Assembly: GCA_963727765.1 (NCBI GenBank)
Contig: CAVSGZ010000007.1
Location: 1-64,000 of the forward strand
Source: FEN-299 sp963727765
GTDB lineage: Bacteria > Acidobacteriota > Vicinamibacteria > Vicinamibacterales > Fen-181
Direction of reading: 5' to 3'
Length of the DNA: 64,000 nucleotides
Numbering within the stretch: position 1 is the stretch's first letter; each line of letters starts with the position of its first letter. A program made the translations under genes and the position numbers. Shown piece after piece: positions 17,944 to 27,078 of this stretch. The notes beneath the pieces are model-generated. The model saw only the letters and a program-made list of their open reading frames with translations, searched no databases and had not been told where the DNA came from.

Positions 17944-19716
17944 ATGGAAGGCACCGTGCGTCCCAGTCCGGAATCCGAGAAGTCCTTCAGTCGCGTCCTC
18001 CTAGTCCTAATCGTCGTCGCGGCCCTGCTGAGGTGCCCGCTGGTCTTCCGCCTGAACATCGACGGAGACGAATTCCGATTCCTTTCGCTCGTGTACGAAT
18101 ACCTGCGGGGCCAACTCGGCACGCCGCTCATGACGATCCACGTGTATCTGTTCCAATGGCTCCCAGCCGTCTCGACCAACGAGGCGGACCAGATTGTCGC
18201 CGCCCGGGTCGTGATGCTCGCGCTCTCGCTGGGCTCCACGTTCCTCACCTACCTCATTGGGAGACGGTGTCTCTCACTTCCGGCGGCCCTGTTCGCCGCG
18301 CTGTGCCATCTCACGTTCTCGAACGTCGTGGTCCATGGAGCCAGCTTCAGGTTCGATCCGATCTGCTCGTTCTTCTTCCTGCTGTCTCTCTACTGGGTGC
18401 TTTCGGCGCGCACGCGCGAGGTCACCAGGCCGATCCTGGCCGGCGTGTGCATCTCCTTCTCGCTGCTGGTCAGCTTGAAGTCGGTCTTCTTCGTCCCGAC
18501 CGCGGCGGTCGTTCTCGCCGTGGTGGCCCGATTCGAACACGCGAAGGCCGGCTGGAGGCGCTGGGCCTGGTTCGGCGCAGGTTCGGTGCTGGTCTCCTTT
18601 CCGCTGCTCTGGCTGCACAGCGGGCGGCTCCCGCGAGAGGCGGAGGATGCGCCGGCGGCTGCCGGCCGCCTGGCCGAGGCCGTCCTGGGCCAGGCGGGTT
18701 TCTTCCCCCAATGGCGCTACCTGTTCTTCAGCGTCCTGGAGAATCCTCTCGTCTGGACCCTGCTCGTGCTGGGAATGCTGATGACGGCCAGGCGGGTGTT
18801 CCCCGTGCGCAGGGCTGCGAAGCAGGACCTCCTGCTCCTGAGCTTCTTCCTCCCCCTGGCGTCGCTGTCGATCTACGGCTACGCCTATCCGTACTTCATT
18901 GCGTCGGTCATCTCGCCCGGGGTGGTGTTGTGCGGAGTGGTGTTCGACAGGCTCTACTCGAGGATGGGGGAGCACCGCAGACACGCCGTGTGGCTCCTCG
19001 CGCTCATCGAAGTGGTGTTCGGCGGCTTTCTCGTCCAGGACATCGGGTACTCGAAGGATGAGGTCTCTCCCCAGAGGCGCACGCTGCAGGTGGTCCATGA
19101 ACTGTTCCCGGAGCCTGTCCGCTACATCGACTCGTGCTCGATGGTGTCAGCCTATCCGCAGGTCGGGCTGTTCATGACGTCGTGGGACATGGTGAACTAT
19201 TCCGATCGCGGAAAGCCGATCATGGGGGAGGTGCTGCGGCGTGAGCACCCGGCGTTCCTTGTTGCAGACATGTATTACCTGGCCCTCGATCGGCCGAGGC
19301 GAGACACGCTGAACGGGGGCAGCCTCGGTTTGCTGCCCGAGGACTTTGCGGTTTTGAGGGGCAATTTCTTGCCTCACTGGGGCGCAATCTACGTCGCCGG
19401 CAAGCGTGTTGACTTCCACGCGGGCGAGGCGGAGAAGGACGTCGAAATCCTGATTCCAGGCGTGTATACGCTGGAGGCGGATGACGGGGTCAATATCGAC
19501 GGGGGCGTGGTCCGACCGGGGCAGACGGTGCGGCTGGGGAGTGGCAGGATCGCGATCTCGCCCGCGAGAACACCCACGAGGATCGTGCTCCGCTGGGGGA
19601 ACCACCTGCGGAGGCCGTCGGCCCCGCCGCCCGGCGAGCCGCTGTTCGACGGATACTATTGGCGGACGCAGCCCTTTCCGTCTCCCGAAGAGCGTCGCAG
19701 GCCATGGTCGAACTGA
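17944..19716 (+). CDS. GT-C family (ArnT/PMT-like) membrane glycosyltransferase
   Basis: A 590-residue protein with about ten membrane helices in the first 375 residues and a soluble C-terminal domain. The first external loop has NIDGDEFRF (about 39-46), the acidic pair expected for lipid-phosphosugar-dependent GT-C enzymes. It would transfer a sugar from a polyprenyl carrier on the periplasmic side; donor and acceptor are unknown. The C-terminal part (about 390-590) includes a jelly-roll-like stretch (GVYTLEADDGVNIDGG). It is the first gene of the polysaccharide cluster. Confidence 0.82.
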   Translation: MEGTVRPSPESEKSFSRVLLVLIVVAALLRCPLVFRLNIDGDEFRFLSLVYEYLRGQLGTPLMTIHVYLFQWLPAVSTNEADQIVAARVVMLALSLGSTFLTYLIGRRCLSLPAALFAALCHLTFSNVVVHGASFRFDPICSFFFLLSLYWVLSARTREVTRPILAGVCISFSLLVSLKSVFFVPTAAVVLAVVARFEHAKAGWRRWAWFGAGSVLVSFPLLWLHSGRLPREAEDAPAAAGRLAEAVLGQAGFFPQWRYLFFSVLENPLVWTLLVLGMLMTARRVFPVRRAAKQDLLLLSFFLPLASLSIYGYAYPYFIASVISPGVVLCGVVFDRLYSRMGEHRRHAVWLLALIEVVFGGFLVQDIGYSKDEVSPQRRTLQVVHELFPEPVRYIDSCSMVSAYPQVGLFMTSWDMVNYSDRGKPIMGEVLRREHPAFLVADMYYLALDRPRRDTLNGGSLGLLPEDFAVLRGNFLPHWGAIYVAGKRVDFHAGEAEKDVEILIPGVYTLEADDGVNIDGGVVRPGQTVRLGSGRIAISPARTPTRIVLRWGNHLRRPSAPPPGEPLFDGYYWRTQPFPSPEERRRPWSN

Positions 19717-19753
19717 AGCCGCAGACGACAGGTCGTTTGCCGAGGGCGCTGGC

Positions 19754-21172
19754 ATGATGGCCGGGCGCATGCCACGTATGGCCTGGAGCCTGAAACTCGG
19801 CATGCTGAGGGTGGCACACGAACTTTCGCTGGCCAGACTGCGCATCGAAGCCTGGCTCGCCGCACGTGGCAAGCGGGCGCGCTCCCCGCGTGTCATCTCG
19901 AGCGGCGTCTGGACGTTCCCCGTCTACTCGCAGACATTCGTGCACCAGGAGGTTCTGGCCCTCGCGCGGGACGGTTTTCCAGTCCGGTTCCTCTACGAGC
20001 GGCGCGGTCCGCGCGCGGAGCTTGCGCACACCTGCGACGATCTCTGGCGCCTCAGACGGCGGCTCCTGTTGCACGCCGCGACGGGTGCTGCCGATCTCGC
20101 ACGCTTCCGGCGTCGCATGCCCGAGAAGGTCGAGGCCCTGACACAACTGGTCGCCACGGCCGCAGGGATGCGGCCGGAGGATGTCGAACGCCATGAGTCC
20201 TTCCTCCAGGCATTCTCGTACGCCCGGGCGGTCGAGGCGTGGCGGGCCGACTACCTGCACACCTACTTCTTCTACGAACAGACGCTGTTCGCCCTGGTCG
20301 CCTCGCACCTGCTGGGCATTCCGCGCGGCGTGAGCTGCTACGCGGACCACATGCTGCAGGACTATCCGTTGAAGCTCGTGAATCTGCACCTGCAGACCTG
20401 CGACGTCATCGTCGCGACCTCGCGCCGGATTCAAGCCGAACTCGAGACGCTGCACGGCGCGCCGCTGCGCCAGGTCGTCGTCAAACCGAACGCGATCGAC
20501 ACGTCCGGCTTCCGCGTGAGAACGGGGTGGTCCCCTGCAGCCAGCACGCCGCTGCGGCTGCTGTGCGTGAGCCGGCTCGATCCCAAGAAGGGGATCGAGT
20601 ATCTGATCGACGCGGTGCGCCTGCTGACCGACCGCGGCGTTCCCGTCGAAGCGGACATCATCGGTGCGCCCGACAGCCACTCGCCCGAAAGCCGTGACTA
20701 CGGTGCCGCTCTTCGCCGACGCGCCGTGGGGCTCGGCCTGACCGACGCCGTCCGATTTGCCGGGCGGCGGACGAGTCGCGAGGTCCGGGTCTTCCTCGAC
20801 GATGCGCACGTCTTTGTTGCGCCGTTCGTCGATCTCCCGAGCGGCGACAAGGACGGGATTCCCACGGCCGTGCTCGAGGCGATGGCGGCCGGCAGTGTCA
20901 TCGTGGCGACCGACGCAGGCTCCATCTGTGAAATGATCGAGGACGGGCACCAGGGACTGATCGTGCCGCAGCGTGACGCCATGGCGCTGGCAGCCGCCGT
21001 GCAACGACTGACAGAAGACCCCGTGCTCGCCACGCGCCTGAGTTCGGGGGCCGCCGCGCGTGTCCGCAGCGAGTTCGACATTGCGAGGTCGGAGACGGCG
21101 TTTCACGACCTGGTGCGGGACGCGGTCGATGCTCGACGCCGGGCACGCATGGCCACCGAGGCTCGCCGGTGA
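19754..21172 (+). CDS. GT4-family glycosyltransferase
   Basis: A 472-residue GT-B enzyme. The N-terminal acceptor domain includes FPVYSQTFVHQEV, a motif of colanic-acid and exopolysaccharide GT4 enzymes. The C-terminal nucleotide-sugar domain has LLCVSRLDPKKGIEYLIDA and the E-x7-E region DGIPTAVLEAMAAGSVIVAT. It acts in the cytoplasm on a lipid-linked glycan. The ATG at 19754 starts 37 bases after the previous stop. Its TGA overlaps the GTG of the next gene. Confidence 0.9.
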   Translation: MMAGRMPRMAWSLKLGMLRVAHELSLARLRIEAWLAARGKRARSPRVISSGVWTFPVYSQTFVHQEVLALARDGFPVRFLYERRGPRAELAHTCDDLWRLRRRLLLHAATGAADLARFRRRMPEKVEALTQLVATAAGMRPEDVERHESFLQAFSYARAVEAWRADYLHTYFFYEQTLFALVASHLLGIPRGVSCYADHMLQDYPLKLVNLHLQTCDVIVATSRRIQAELETLHGAPLRQVVVKPNAIDTSGFRVRTGWSPAASTPLRLLCVSRLDPKKGIEYLIDAVRLLTDRGVPVEADIIGAPDSHSPESRDYGAALRRRAVGLGLTDAVRFAGRRTSREVRVFLDDAHVFVAPFVDLPSGDKDGIPTAVLEAMAAGSVIVATDAGSICEMIEDGHQGLIVPQRDAMALAAAVQRLTEDPVLATRLSSGAAARVRSEFDIARSETAFHDLVRDAVDARRRARMATEARR

Positions 21173-22392
21173 AGATTGCCCTGCTCTCGTTCGAGTACCC
21201 GCCGGAGACCGGATTCGGCGGCATCGGCACGTATACGTGGTATCACGCGCGCGCACTGGTGAAGCTGGGCCACGAGGTGCACGTTCTAGCGGGAGCGCGC
21301 ACGCCAACCGCGCTCCGCTCCAGCGAGCACGACGGGGTGCGCGTGCACCGGTTCTGGGCGGATGGCGTGGCGATGCGGAGCTTCGAACGCCTGGGTGCGT
21401 TCCGGCTCTGGTGGACCCGGCAGCGGCTGCAGAACGCGTGGAGCATGTATCAGGGCATCTCGACGCTGCACCGCGAGCACGGGTACGACGTGCTCGAGAT
21501 GCCCGAATGCGGTGCCGAAGGCGCCCTGGTGGCGCGTCTGCTGAAGGTGCCGTCGGTCGTGCGGCTGCACTCGCCCTCGGGGCTCATCATGCAGGACTAC
21601 GACGTGCGCGGCGCGGACATGCGGCTTTGCTCGGTGATCGAGAAGCGGGCAGTCGAGCGCGCGACGGCGCTGACGGCGTGCTCGCGGTTTGTCGCCGGTG
21701 AAGCGAGGACCAGACTCGGCGTTGACCGGGACATCCCGGTCATTACGAACGGCCTCGACCTGGAGTGGTTCGATGCCGCATCCGGGGAGTTCGACGTGTG
21801 CGACAGATTCGGGCTGCCGCGGCGCCGCCTGATGATCGTCTTCATCGGCCGGATGGAGCGCCGCAAGGGCGTCCACCTGCTCACCGACATCGTCCCGTCG
21901 ATCCTCGAGCGGTTCGACGTCACGTTCGTGCTCGCCGGCGACGACTTGTTCGGATACGTGGCCGACACCATGTTGCCGGCGCTCGCCTCGCGGAACTTGA
22001 AGGGGTCAATACACTGGCTCGGTGCGCTCGGCATGACGGAGGTGCGGCAACTGGTACGCTCGGCGGACATCGTCCTGCTGCCGAGCCTCTGGGAGAACTG
22101 CCCGTACTCGTGTCTTGAGGCGATGGCGGCCAGCCGGGCCGTCGTCTGCGCCGATCAGGGTGGCATGCCTGAGTTGATCGAGGACGGCGTGAACGGATTG
22201 CGAGCGGCGTCGGGTGATGCCGTGTCCTTTGTCCGGCGGCTCGAACGGCTGATCGAAGATCCGGCACTCAGGGCGCAACTGGGACGTGCCGCGCGCACGA
22301 CGATCGAGCGCAGGCACTGCGACACGCACGTCGCGCGCCAGGCGCTGGCCGTTTACCACGGGCTCGTCGCGGGAAGGAGCGCGGTCGCGTGA
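21169..22392 (+). CDS. GT4-family glycosyltransferase
   Basis: A 407-residue GT-B enzyme: N-terminal FEYPPETGFGGIGTYTW, a typical donor-loop glycine stretch. Then come FIGRMERRKGVHLLTDI and the E-x7-E region LWENCPYSCLEAMAAS. Start is the GTG at 21169, embedded in the previous stop (GTGA). The same coupling is repeated at its own end with the next gene, so translation of this block is tightly linked. The sugar specificity cannot be read from sequence. Confidence 0.92.
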   Translation: MKIALLSFEYPPETGFGGIGTYTWYHARALVKLGHEVHVLAGARTPTALRSSEHDGVRVHRFWADGVAMRSFERLGAFRLWWTRQRLQNAWSMYQGISTLHREHGYDVLEMPECGAEGALVARLLKVPSVVRLHSPSGLIMQDYDVRGADMRLCSVIEKRAVERATALTACSRFVAGEARTRLGVDRDIPVITNGLDLEWFDAASGEFDVCDRFGLPRRRLMIVFIGRMERRKGVHLLTDIVPSILERFDVTFVLAGDDLFGYVADTMLPALASRNLKGSIHWLGALGMTEVRQLVRSADIVLLPSLWENCPYSCLEAMAASRAVVCADQGGMPELIEDGVNGLRAASGDAVSFVRRLERLIEDPALRAQLGRAARTTIERRHCDTHVARQALAVYHGLVAGRSAVA

Positions 22393-25046
22393 ACATCCCG
22401 GTGCTCTCGCAGGCGTGGGCGGCGGTGCGTGCGCGACTCGACCCTGGGGCCGGGCTGTCCCGGCAACCGGTGCCGTTTCAGGTGATCGTGGGCGCGACGG
22501 CCTGGACCGTGAACGGCGTGAACGTCTTTTCCGCCAATCTCGTCCGGGGCCTCGTGAACACTGGCGTACCCGCGCACATCCTGTTGACGGAGGAGGCGAC
22601 CGCCCTTGCACAGACGCACGAGCAGGCGATGCCCCGCCCGGACGGCGTCCGCATCGAGTCGATCCCGGTTGGCCGCACTGAGAACTGGGGCAGGCACTGG
22701 GGGGGCATGGTGCGGTATCTCGAGGAATCCGCCCCCTGTATTTACGTGCCGAACAGTGACTGGCGCCATTCGCTCGTGTCGTCGCAACTCGGCGACGACG
22801 TGGTCGTCGTGGGAATCGTGCACAGCGACGACCCGATGCACTACGACCATGTGCGCCGTGTTGGGCGCTATTGGAATGCCGTCGTTGCGGTCAGCGATGC
22901 GGTGGCGCGGAAGACCGTCGAACTGTGCCCGGACCTCGCTAGTCGCATCACGACGATTCCGATCGGCGTCCGAATTCCGGCATCGCGGCCGCCGCGGCCG
23001 CCGGCGAGCGATCGTCTCAGGGTGATCTATCACGGGATCCTCAAGCAGCATCAGAAACGGGTGCTGGACTTTCCCTGTATCGTCAGGGCCACGCTCGACC
23101 TCGGGGTGCCGATCGAGCTGACGATCGTGGGAGCCGGCCCGGACGAAACGGCGCTCAGGCGCGCCGCCGAGTCGCTGGTCTTGCAGGGCGCCATCCGCTT
23201 TCTTGGCGTCGCGTCGCCGGATGACATGCCGGCCATTCTCGAGGCCCACGACGTCTACCTGCTCACATCGGAGTTCGAGGGCATGCCCAACGCCCTGATT
23301 GAAGCCATGGGACACGGACTGGTTCCGGTGGTGTCTCGCACGACCAGCGGCATCCCCGAGCTTGTTCGCGATGGCAGGAACGGCTTCATGGTGCCGATCG
23401 GAGACGCCGGCGCGTACGCCGACCGTCTGCGCACGCTCTGGCGCCGCCCCCGCCGGCGAAGGAGAATGGCGGCGCGAGCCTATCGGACCGTCTCGAAGGG
23501 CAACTTCGGCGTCGAAGACATGGTGACGTCCTATCTCGACGTCTTCGATCGCGCGTGGAACGATGCCAGCGCCAGGCGCTTCGTGCGACAGAGGGGCCCC
23601 CTCTCTCCGCTGCCCGCCGAGGTCGCCGGAGTCAGCGTCTTTCCGGTTGAGACGCCGCACGTCGTACCGGACTTGGGCGCGTTTCCGTCCCTGGAGGATG
23701 CGGAGGACTACGAGGATGAGATCCGGATGCTGGCGAGAAGTCGTCGCAGCCGGCGCCTTGACACTGCCAGGTCTTCTCCGGCCTCGCTCGATCGCGTTCG
23801 CGTGATCGTGGCGTCGCCGGCCTGGACCCACAACGGTGTCAACCTGTGGTCCGAGGAGTTGGTGCGGGGGCTGCGAAACGACGGCGTCGACGCCAGGCTT
23901 CTGCTGACGGAGGAATCGACCCGCCTGGTGACGATCGATCAGCCCAGGATGGCGAGGCCATCGGACATCCCTGTCGAGGAGCTGCAGGTGACCGGCGCCG
24001 ACAACTGGGGCGCCCGATGGGGGGCCATGGTTCGCACCCTTGAGGCAGCCGCGCCATGCCTCTACCTTCCGAACTACGACTGGCGGCACTCGTGCGTGGT
24101 GCCGGCGCTCTCAGGACGCGTCGCGGTCGTTGGTCTTCTGCACGACGGCGGCCCTCTCTATGCCGAGCACGCTTCGCGATTGGGCGACTACTGGAATGCC
24201 GTTGTCGCGACGAGCCGACCGACTGCCCGCCACATCCGCATGGCGCTGCCTCAGTTGAGCGACAGGGTGTCCACGATTCCGCACGGCGTACGTGTGCCGA
24301 CCGCGCTCAGCGAAAGGGCGTGGGGCAGTGCCGGCGGAACTCTCTTGATCGCGCCGGAGACCTATGGCGGGAGCGTGTTGTCATTCATCCGGGCCATCGT
24401 CCAGTCCAAGAGCGGCCGGTCGCTCATCGCCGTCGATCCGCCTGAGGCCGATCGGGGGTGGCTGGCCGCGGCGGGCGTACGCCTGGTGATCCGTCCGGGC
24501 CGCCTGGCGTGGCTGGAGTTGTGCGCGTCAAGCCACTTTGTCGTCGCTGCGGGGAGTGACCCGGCAGTGAGGCCGCCGGTCATCGAGGCGATGGGACATG
24601 GGTGCGTTCCCATCACGGTTGGGTCCGAATCGCCGAACACCGCCGCGAGCAGACACCTGCGCGACACTGGCATCACCATCCCGGACGGCCAGTGGCATGA
24701 CGCGGATCGGCTCCTGCAAGAACTTGCGCAGGATGCCGATAAGAGCAATCGGATGGCGGCGGCCGCGCACCGCATGGCTCGCGAGACCGCGTTTGGCTCC
24801 GAACAGATGATCGCCGCGTATCTCGAACTCTTCCGGCGTGTCATCGCGGACGCCAATTCCGGCATCTTCGCGCGGTGCCCGGGGGTGGTGCTCCCGCCGC
24901 CGGCGTCGGTTGGCGGCACCAGCATTTTCCCCGTCCCGTTGACCCACTCGACCGACGCGGGCGACTTTCCCACGCCTGACGATGAGGCCAGCTATCGGGC
25001 GGAGCTTGCCGGAGGCGGTGACGCTGCCACCGTGCGACTCCAGTGA
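22389..25046 (+). CDS. Tandemly duplicated GT4-like glycosyltransferase (two-domain, second half divergent)
   Basis: An 885-residue protein formed by two homologous halves (about 31-465 and 467-885). Paired stretches include AWTVNGVNVFSANLVRGL with AWTHNGVNLWSEELVRGL, PNSDWRHSLV with PNYDWRHSCV, and RYWNAVVAVS with DYWNAVVATS. Even the tails match (VSVFPVE, TSIFPVP). The first half keeps a usable GT4 core (VIYHGILKQHQKR and SEFEGMPNALIEAMGHG). The second lacks the basic KxxK-type stretch and has AGSDPAVRPPVIEAMGHG, so it may be a non-catalytic partner. Start GTG overlaps the previous stop. Confidence 0.88.
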   Translation: MNIPVLSQAWAAVRARLDPGAGLSRQPVPFQVIVGATAWTVNGVNVFSANLVRGLVNTGVPAHILLTEEATALAQTHEQAMPRPDGVRIESIPVGRTENWGRHWGGMVRYLEESAPCIYVPNSDWRHSLVSSQLGDDVVVVGIVHSDDPMHYDHVRRVGRYWNAVVAVSDAVARKTVELCPDLASRITTIPIGVRIPASRPPRPPASDRLRVIYHGILKQHQKRVLDFPCIVRATLDLGVPIELTIVGAGPDETALRRAAESLVLQGAIRFLGVASPDDMPAILEAHDVYLLTSEFEGMPNALIEAMGHGLVPVVSRTTSGIPELVRDGRNGFMVPIGDAGAYADRLRTLWRRPRRRRRMAARAYRTVSKGNFGVEDMVTSYLDVFDRAWNDASARRFVRQRGPLSPLPAEVAGVSVFPVETPHVVPDLGAFPSLEDAEDYEDEIRMLARSRRSRRLDTARSSPASLDRVRVIVASPAWTHNGVNLWSEELVRGLRNDGVDARLLLTEESTRLVTIDQPRMARPSDIPVEELQVTGADNWGARWGAMVRTLEAAAPCLYLPNYDWRHSCVVPALSGRVAVVGLLHDGGPLYAEHASRLGDYWNAVVATSRPTARHIRMALPQLSDRVSTIPHGVRVPTALSERAWGSAGGTLLIAPETYGGSVLSFIRAIVQSKSGRSLIAVDPPEADRGWLAAAGVRLVIRPGRLAWLELCASSHFVVAAGSDPAVRPPVIEAMGHGCVPITVGSESPNTAASRHLRDTGITIPDGQWHDADRLLQELAQDADKSNRMAAAAHRMARETAFGSEQMIAAYLELFRRVIADANSGIFARCPGVVLPPPASVGGTSIFPVPLTHSTDAGDFPTPDDEASYRAELAGGGDAATVRLQ

Positions 25047-25873
25047 CCATTCGAACGATCGAAAACGCTCGCTCCTCGTCACCCCGCAATGGCGCCGCCG
25101 CCGCGATACGTCGGTACTGGTATCCGTCCCTGGCGCTCGCCCGGCGCGAGGTGCGGAAGCGGTACGCCTCGTCGGTCTTGGGCGTGGCGTGGACGGTTCT
25201 GCAGCCGCTCATCCTCCTCGTCATCTACGTGTTCGTGTTCGGCTTCGTGCTCCGGGTCTCACACCCAGCGGATGACGGCCGCGCGTTCGTGCTCTTCCTT
25301 CTGAGCGGCATGCTGCCGTATCTCGCCACAGCCGATGGCATTCAGCGTGCGAGCCTGTCGCTGCGCGAAGACCGCGCGATGGTCGAACGCGACACGTTTC
25401 CCGCGCAGGTCATTCCCGTCTCGAGGGTGCTCAGCGCGTCGGTGGGCGAAGGCGTCGGGCTCGGCCTGCTGATTGTGCTGGCGATCGCGTTCGGCAAACC
25501 TCTGAGCTTCTGGATTCTCGTTTTGCCGATCCTGATCGTGCTCCGCATGGTCATTACGTGCGGCATCGCGTGGATCGTCAGCATCCTGGCCGTCTTCGTC
25601 TCCGATCTGAACGAGGCGCTCTCGCTGCTCCTGACGGCGTGGCTGTTCCTGACGCCGATCTTCTATCCTGAGGAGGCGGTGCCCCGGGTGCTTCGCTGGC
25701 TGCTGCTGGTCAACCCGTTGCATCATGTGGTCCGCGCCTACCGGAGCGTGCTGCTCGAGGGGCGGGCGCCCGTGCCTGACGCGGGACTGGTCGTGCTGTG
25801 GGCGGTCGGGCTGTCGGCGGTCGGTGCGTGGTTCTTCCGGAAGGCGCTGGACCGGGGGAAGGACTTTCTCTAA
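25043..25873 (+). CDS. wzm: ABC-2 type polysaccharide exporter permease (Wzm-like)
   Basis: A 276-residue permease with six membrane segments. RREVRKRYASSVLGVAWTVLQP is the standard N-terminal amphipathic signature of Wzm/TagG/KpsM exporters, and LLTAWLFLTPIFYPEEAVP marks the C-terminal half. It would move a finished lipid-linked glycan across the inner membrane together with the Wzt ATPase encoded four bases after its stop. The GTG start at 25043 overlaps the previous stop codon. Confidence 0.93.
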   Translation: MTIRTIENARSSSPRNGAAAAIRRYWYPSLALARREVRKRYASSVLGVAWTVLQPLILLVIYVFVFGFVLRVSHPADDGRAFVLFLLSGMLPYLATADGIQRASLSLREDRAMVERDTFPAQVIPVSRVLSASVGEGVGLGLLIVLAIAFGKPLSFWILVLPILIVLRMVITCGIAWIVSILAVFVSDLNEALSLLLTAWLFLTPIFYPEEAVPRVLRWLLLVNPLHHVVRAYRSVLLEGRAPVPDAGLVVLWAVGLSAVGAWFFRKALDRGKDFL

Positions 25874-25877
25874 GCCG

Positions 25878-27078
25878 ATGATCAGCGTACGGGCACAGGG
25901 ACTCGGCAAGGCATATCGGATCTACAAGCGGCCCTTCGACAGCTTGAAGGAGCTCGTGCTTCGCCGCGAGTACTCCGAGACGTTCTGGGCGCTGCGCGAT
26001 GTGTCCCTGGAGGTCGCCAGGGGCGGGTCGCTCGGCATCATCGGCGACAACGGCGCTGGCAAGTCCACGTTGCTGAAGCTGCTGGCCGGTGCGACGGCGC
26101 CCAGCGCGGGGCATGTCGAGCGCAGCGGCCGGGTCTCGGCCATTCTCAGTCTTGGTGCGGGCTTCCACCCCGATCTGTCCGGCATCGAGAACATCCGGAT
26201 CGGCTGCGCGATTCTGGGGCTCTCGCCGTCAGAGACCGAGGCGCATCTGGCGGAGATTGTGGAGTTTTCCGAGCTGGGTTCGTTCGTGGAGCGCCCGGTC
26301 AGGACGTACTCCTCGGGCATGTACCTGCGGCTTGGCTTCTCGGTCGCCACCGCGGTCGATCCGCAGATTCTCATCGTTGACGAGCACCTCTCCGTCGGCG
26401 ATCAGCATTTCAGGCGCAAGTGCATGCGCCGTATCATGGCGTTGCGGGAGGCCGGGTGCACGCTTGTGTTCTGCTCGCACGACCTGCACGCGGTCCGGGA
26501 GGTGTGCGACCGCACGATGTGGCTTCAGGACGGCCGGCCGACGCTTCTAGCCGCCACGACGCCGGTGGTGGAGGCGTACCAGGATCACATCCGGCTCCGT
26601 GACGCGAGAAGTCCCGGGGCCGGTTGGAAGCCAGGAAGCGCCGCGCGAACACCCCACGGACAACTACCTATGCGAGGTGGCGCTTGGCGGCGACTGTCGC
26701 AACGGCCAGGTCGAGACAGGGGGAAGGCTCGAACTCCGGATTCTCGCGCGGCTGTCCCAGGCGGTATACCGCGATGGGGTCCACGTCGGATTGATCCTCG
26801 TCCGAAAGGACGCCGTCTGGTGCTATGGCGTCGCGACGAAGTGGGACGGCCTGTCTTCTGGATTGTACCCGAGGGGTGGCGACGACTACGGCGTGCGCTT
26901 TGTGATCGATGCGCTGCCGTTACTGTCAGGCCAATACAGCTTTATCGTCGCGCTGATGGACGATCGCAGTCCGCATCTGTACGACACCTGGTCCAACGTC
27001 GCGGCATTCACGGTACAGCACGCCGGGAAGGACGTGGGTGTCATGCGGATACCCCACAGATGGGATCGCCCTGAATGA
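25878..27078 (+). CDS. wzt: ABC exporter ATPase with C-terminal glycan-binding domain (Wzt-like, frameshifted)
   Basis: The ATPase domain (about 1-240) has Walker A GDNGAGKST, signature YSSGMYLRLGFS and Walker B ILIVDEHLSVGD, typical of polysaccharide exporters of the KpsT/Wzt type. Near 26600-26640 the frame shifts. The ATPase frame continues as arginine-rich nonsense, while the other frame gives a Wzt C-terminal-like beta-sandwich (NYLCEVALGGDCRNG, YSFIVALMDDR, AAFTVQHAG) ending at 27078. That domain recognises the modified end of the glycan in known systems. The stop overlaps the next start. Confidence 0.88.

Noticed and set aside
22353..24089. A 578-residue open frame on the minus strand
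   Set aside because: It is antisense to the duplicated GT4 gene, with low-complexity composition and no motif.
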